Source: Sipunculus nudus (lineage: Eukaryota; Annelida; Sipuncula; Golfingiida; Sipunculidae). From it: a stretch of DNA of 64,000 bases. The translations under genes were made by a program, and so were the position numbers. Location of the stretch: positions 7,849,676 through 7,913,675 of the forward strand of contig CM049311.1 in NCBI GenBank assembly GCA_026874595.1, in the 5' to 3' direction. The notes beneath the pieces were generated by a model that did not search any database, was not told the DNA's origin, and worked only from the letters and a program-made list of their open reading frames with translations. Below are positions 41,501 to 44,500 of this stretch, piece after piece. Position 1 is the first letter of the stretch, and each line of letters begins with the position of its first letter.

Positions 41501-44500
41501 ATTTTTCTTAAAGGACGATGAATTTCATGTAGGTGTATCTTGATGTACACATTTTTATATTATGGGGATAATGATCACAGGGTGTATTTTTCAGGGTTTT
41601 CAAGCTCACGTGAAGAAAGAACACAACATGTGGGATTACATCTACTTTTTTATTCATCTAAGAGAGAAAGATAAGATGGACTACACAGACCTAGAACTCT
41701 ATGTTCATAAACAGGTAAGATATATTATAAGAAAATATATGCTTATATAAGAGAGGACTTGTATAAGAGAATCTACACAAATGTCAGAGTGACACCCCAT
41801 GCTATGTCAAAATTGACTTGAAATCTTGATGAGGAAATAATTTTTTGCTTCACTTTTGAAAATGCATGACCACCTACAAAATTATGTTGCTTCTAACAAA
41901 CCAGACCAATAAGTTAATTTGTTTGTCTACTCTCTGAACAACATCGCATATGGGTAAGTCTTCTTGCATGTTTGTTGAATTTCTGACTGCAGAGAAGCAT
42001 CCAGTAACTTCCAAGGGTTATTTGTCACAAACCCAGATGCAGGAGGCATTCAAAAGGGACTGATATTGCCTTCTTTTGAGTTTTTACTATATATATTTTG
42101 TCAACTTTTATGTATTAGCCAGTCATATTAAAGCAATGACATATTTTTGTTTATTTAGTCTTCACTCATTTCCTAATGTTAAGATTAGTGGCCAATTATG
42201 TGTAGTAGTAATATTGTCATAATAGTTATATGTATGACTAATGTCAAGCCTCAGAATAGGCTGTATTAATAAACAAATAATAAGAAAGATTATTGTCATG
42301 GCTATATTATTAATAACAAGATCATATCATTGATTTATATAGCATACACAAGGATAGCAAGATTGTTACCTTTTTCTTTCAGTTTGAGGAGGATGGGTTT
42401 GACTTTTTCCCTCTGAATCACGCGTTGGTTCTGGACAACTTGGAGGATGATGAGATGAAAATGAGACTGGATGAGATCCTTCAGTATGTTTATGCTCTGA
42501 GCCGGAAACAAGAAGCCGAGGTAGAGTCTTAAAGCTATACAGTATACAGTGTTTTATGATATACAATACAGTATGTATTCGTTATACAATATGAACTTGT
42601 CCTGCAAACTAGATCCAACCTACTTATTATATCAGATTAAGTTTACATTAATTGTATCCGCCAAAACAAAGTTTTGCGGATACTATGTTTTTGACCGGGT
42701 TCCACCACCGCCGCCATATTCATTTCCAGAGAACTCCTCTGAGACTACTGAACTGATTTTCTGAAACTTACACCAATTATTGGGTCACATGTGAACTGGT
42801 GCCTAACCAATTTGCGTTGACCTATGACCTTTCTTCTCTGCCCAGCGTCCATTTGTGCGTTTGTTTCCACACATGAACCCACATATCTCGGGAACCGTTT
42901 GACCAATCAGAAAAAAAATTTATACAAATGTAGCCCTTGGATAGCTTTATAACATACACAAAAATGGTGGTGCCAGCTGCAACCATGTTTGCACAGTGTC
43001 CATCTATTCATCTGCCTTGGGTTAAAATCACTCATATCTCTGCAGTGGTTTGACGTATTCACCTGAAATTCGGCATGCATATACATCCTGGATAGCTTTC
43101 TTGATTTTATGACAGGTGGCGCCACCTACATTCTAGTTTATGGTGCAGACATCCAAGCTCATATCTCAGGAATTGTTTGACCGATTGGGCCAGAATTTTG
43201 CATGTGTATAGATCTCACATTGTTCTTTATCATTCACAAAACTGGAGGGAACACCTGCAACAATTTTTGCACAGCGTCTGTCTGTTTGTCTGCCGTGGGA
43301 TAAAATCACTCATATCTCTGTGATGGTTTTACATATCTGCCTAAAATTTTGCAGGTTTATACATCCTGGACAGCTTTTTTTTTATGATTTATGACAGGTG
43401 GCGCCACCTATGTTCTAGTTTACACTGCAGACATCCAAGCTCATATCTCGGGGAACCATTTGACCGATTGGGCTAAAATTTTGCATATGTATTGATCTCA
43501 CATTGTTCTTTATCATTCACAAAACTGGAGGGAACACCTGCAACAATTTTTGCACAGCGTCCGTCTGTTTGTCTGCCGTGGGCTAAAATCACTCATATCT
43601 CAGTAGTGGTTTGACTTACCTGCTTAAAATTTTGCGTGTTTATACATCTTGGATAGCTTTCTCGATTTTATTTTGGCAGGTCGCGCCACCTACATTTGTG
43701 TTAAAGCTGCAGACATTCAGGCTTATATCTCAGGACTGGTTGGACATATCCCCCTGAAATTTGGCATGTTTATAGATCTCACATAGCTCTTAATCATACA
43801 AAAAATTGGTGGCGCCACCTGCCACCATTTTTGCAAAAGTCCTTCTGTTTGTCTGCTGTGGGATAAAATCATTCATATACACGTAGTGGTTTGACTTATC
43901 TGCCTAAAACTTTGCATATGTTACAACTTGGACAGATTTCTGGATTTGTGGTAGGTGGCGCCACCTACATACACATTTCGGCTGCAGACATCCATGCTAA
44001 TATGCAACACACCTCACTCTATTTCCCCTTGCCACTCAATCCATGCCTTACTTCACCCGTTCCACTTCACCCGGGATACACATAGTGGCTTGTCGATCAC
44101 TTGTATTCTAGTTTTCCAGTGGTCCTCTTTTAAAGAGGCACCATCGAGGGCTTTGCACTCATGATAGGAAATTTAATCTAGTGTCCTGTACTCACGAAAC
44201 GTGAAAGATCCATGGGGACATCATATCTACCTGTCCTAATTGTATGAAAGTTTTAAACCATCCGATTAATTTGTGGTCTAAAATGCCTGTTTTGACCTAC
44301 ATGGCTTGTTGTTGTTTTCCAAAGCACATACTAACTCAGTTTGAAAATGACAAAATAGCCAGTCAAAATTGCAAACTTTATGGTAAATGCCGATAATCCT
44401 GTCTTACACCTGGTTCTGTTTTTAGAATACAAGTGGCAAAGTCACAACAAATATGTCAGATACATGGTTTTCCAGCAGTGTTAAATAAAATAAGAAACCT

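Larger units (their letters stand above)
2327..42382 (+). other. remaining introns with nothing recognised
   Basis: The introns after exons 1, 5-8, 10-14, 16-18, 20, 22, 24, 26, 29, 31, 33-36 and 38-40 are AT-rich. Apart from features listed separately and homopolymers, I see no RNA gene, element border or extra conserved exon in them. Open frames there are short and end at random stops. Confidence 0.45.
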
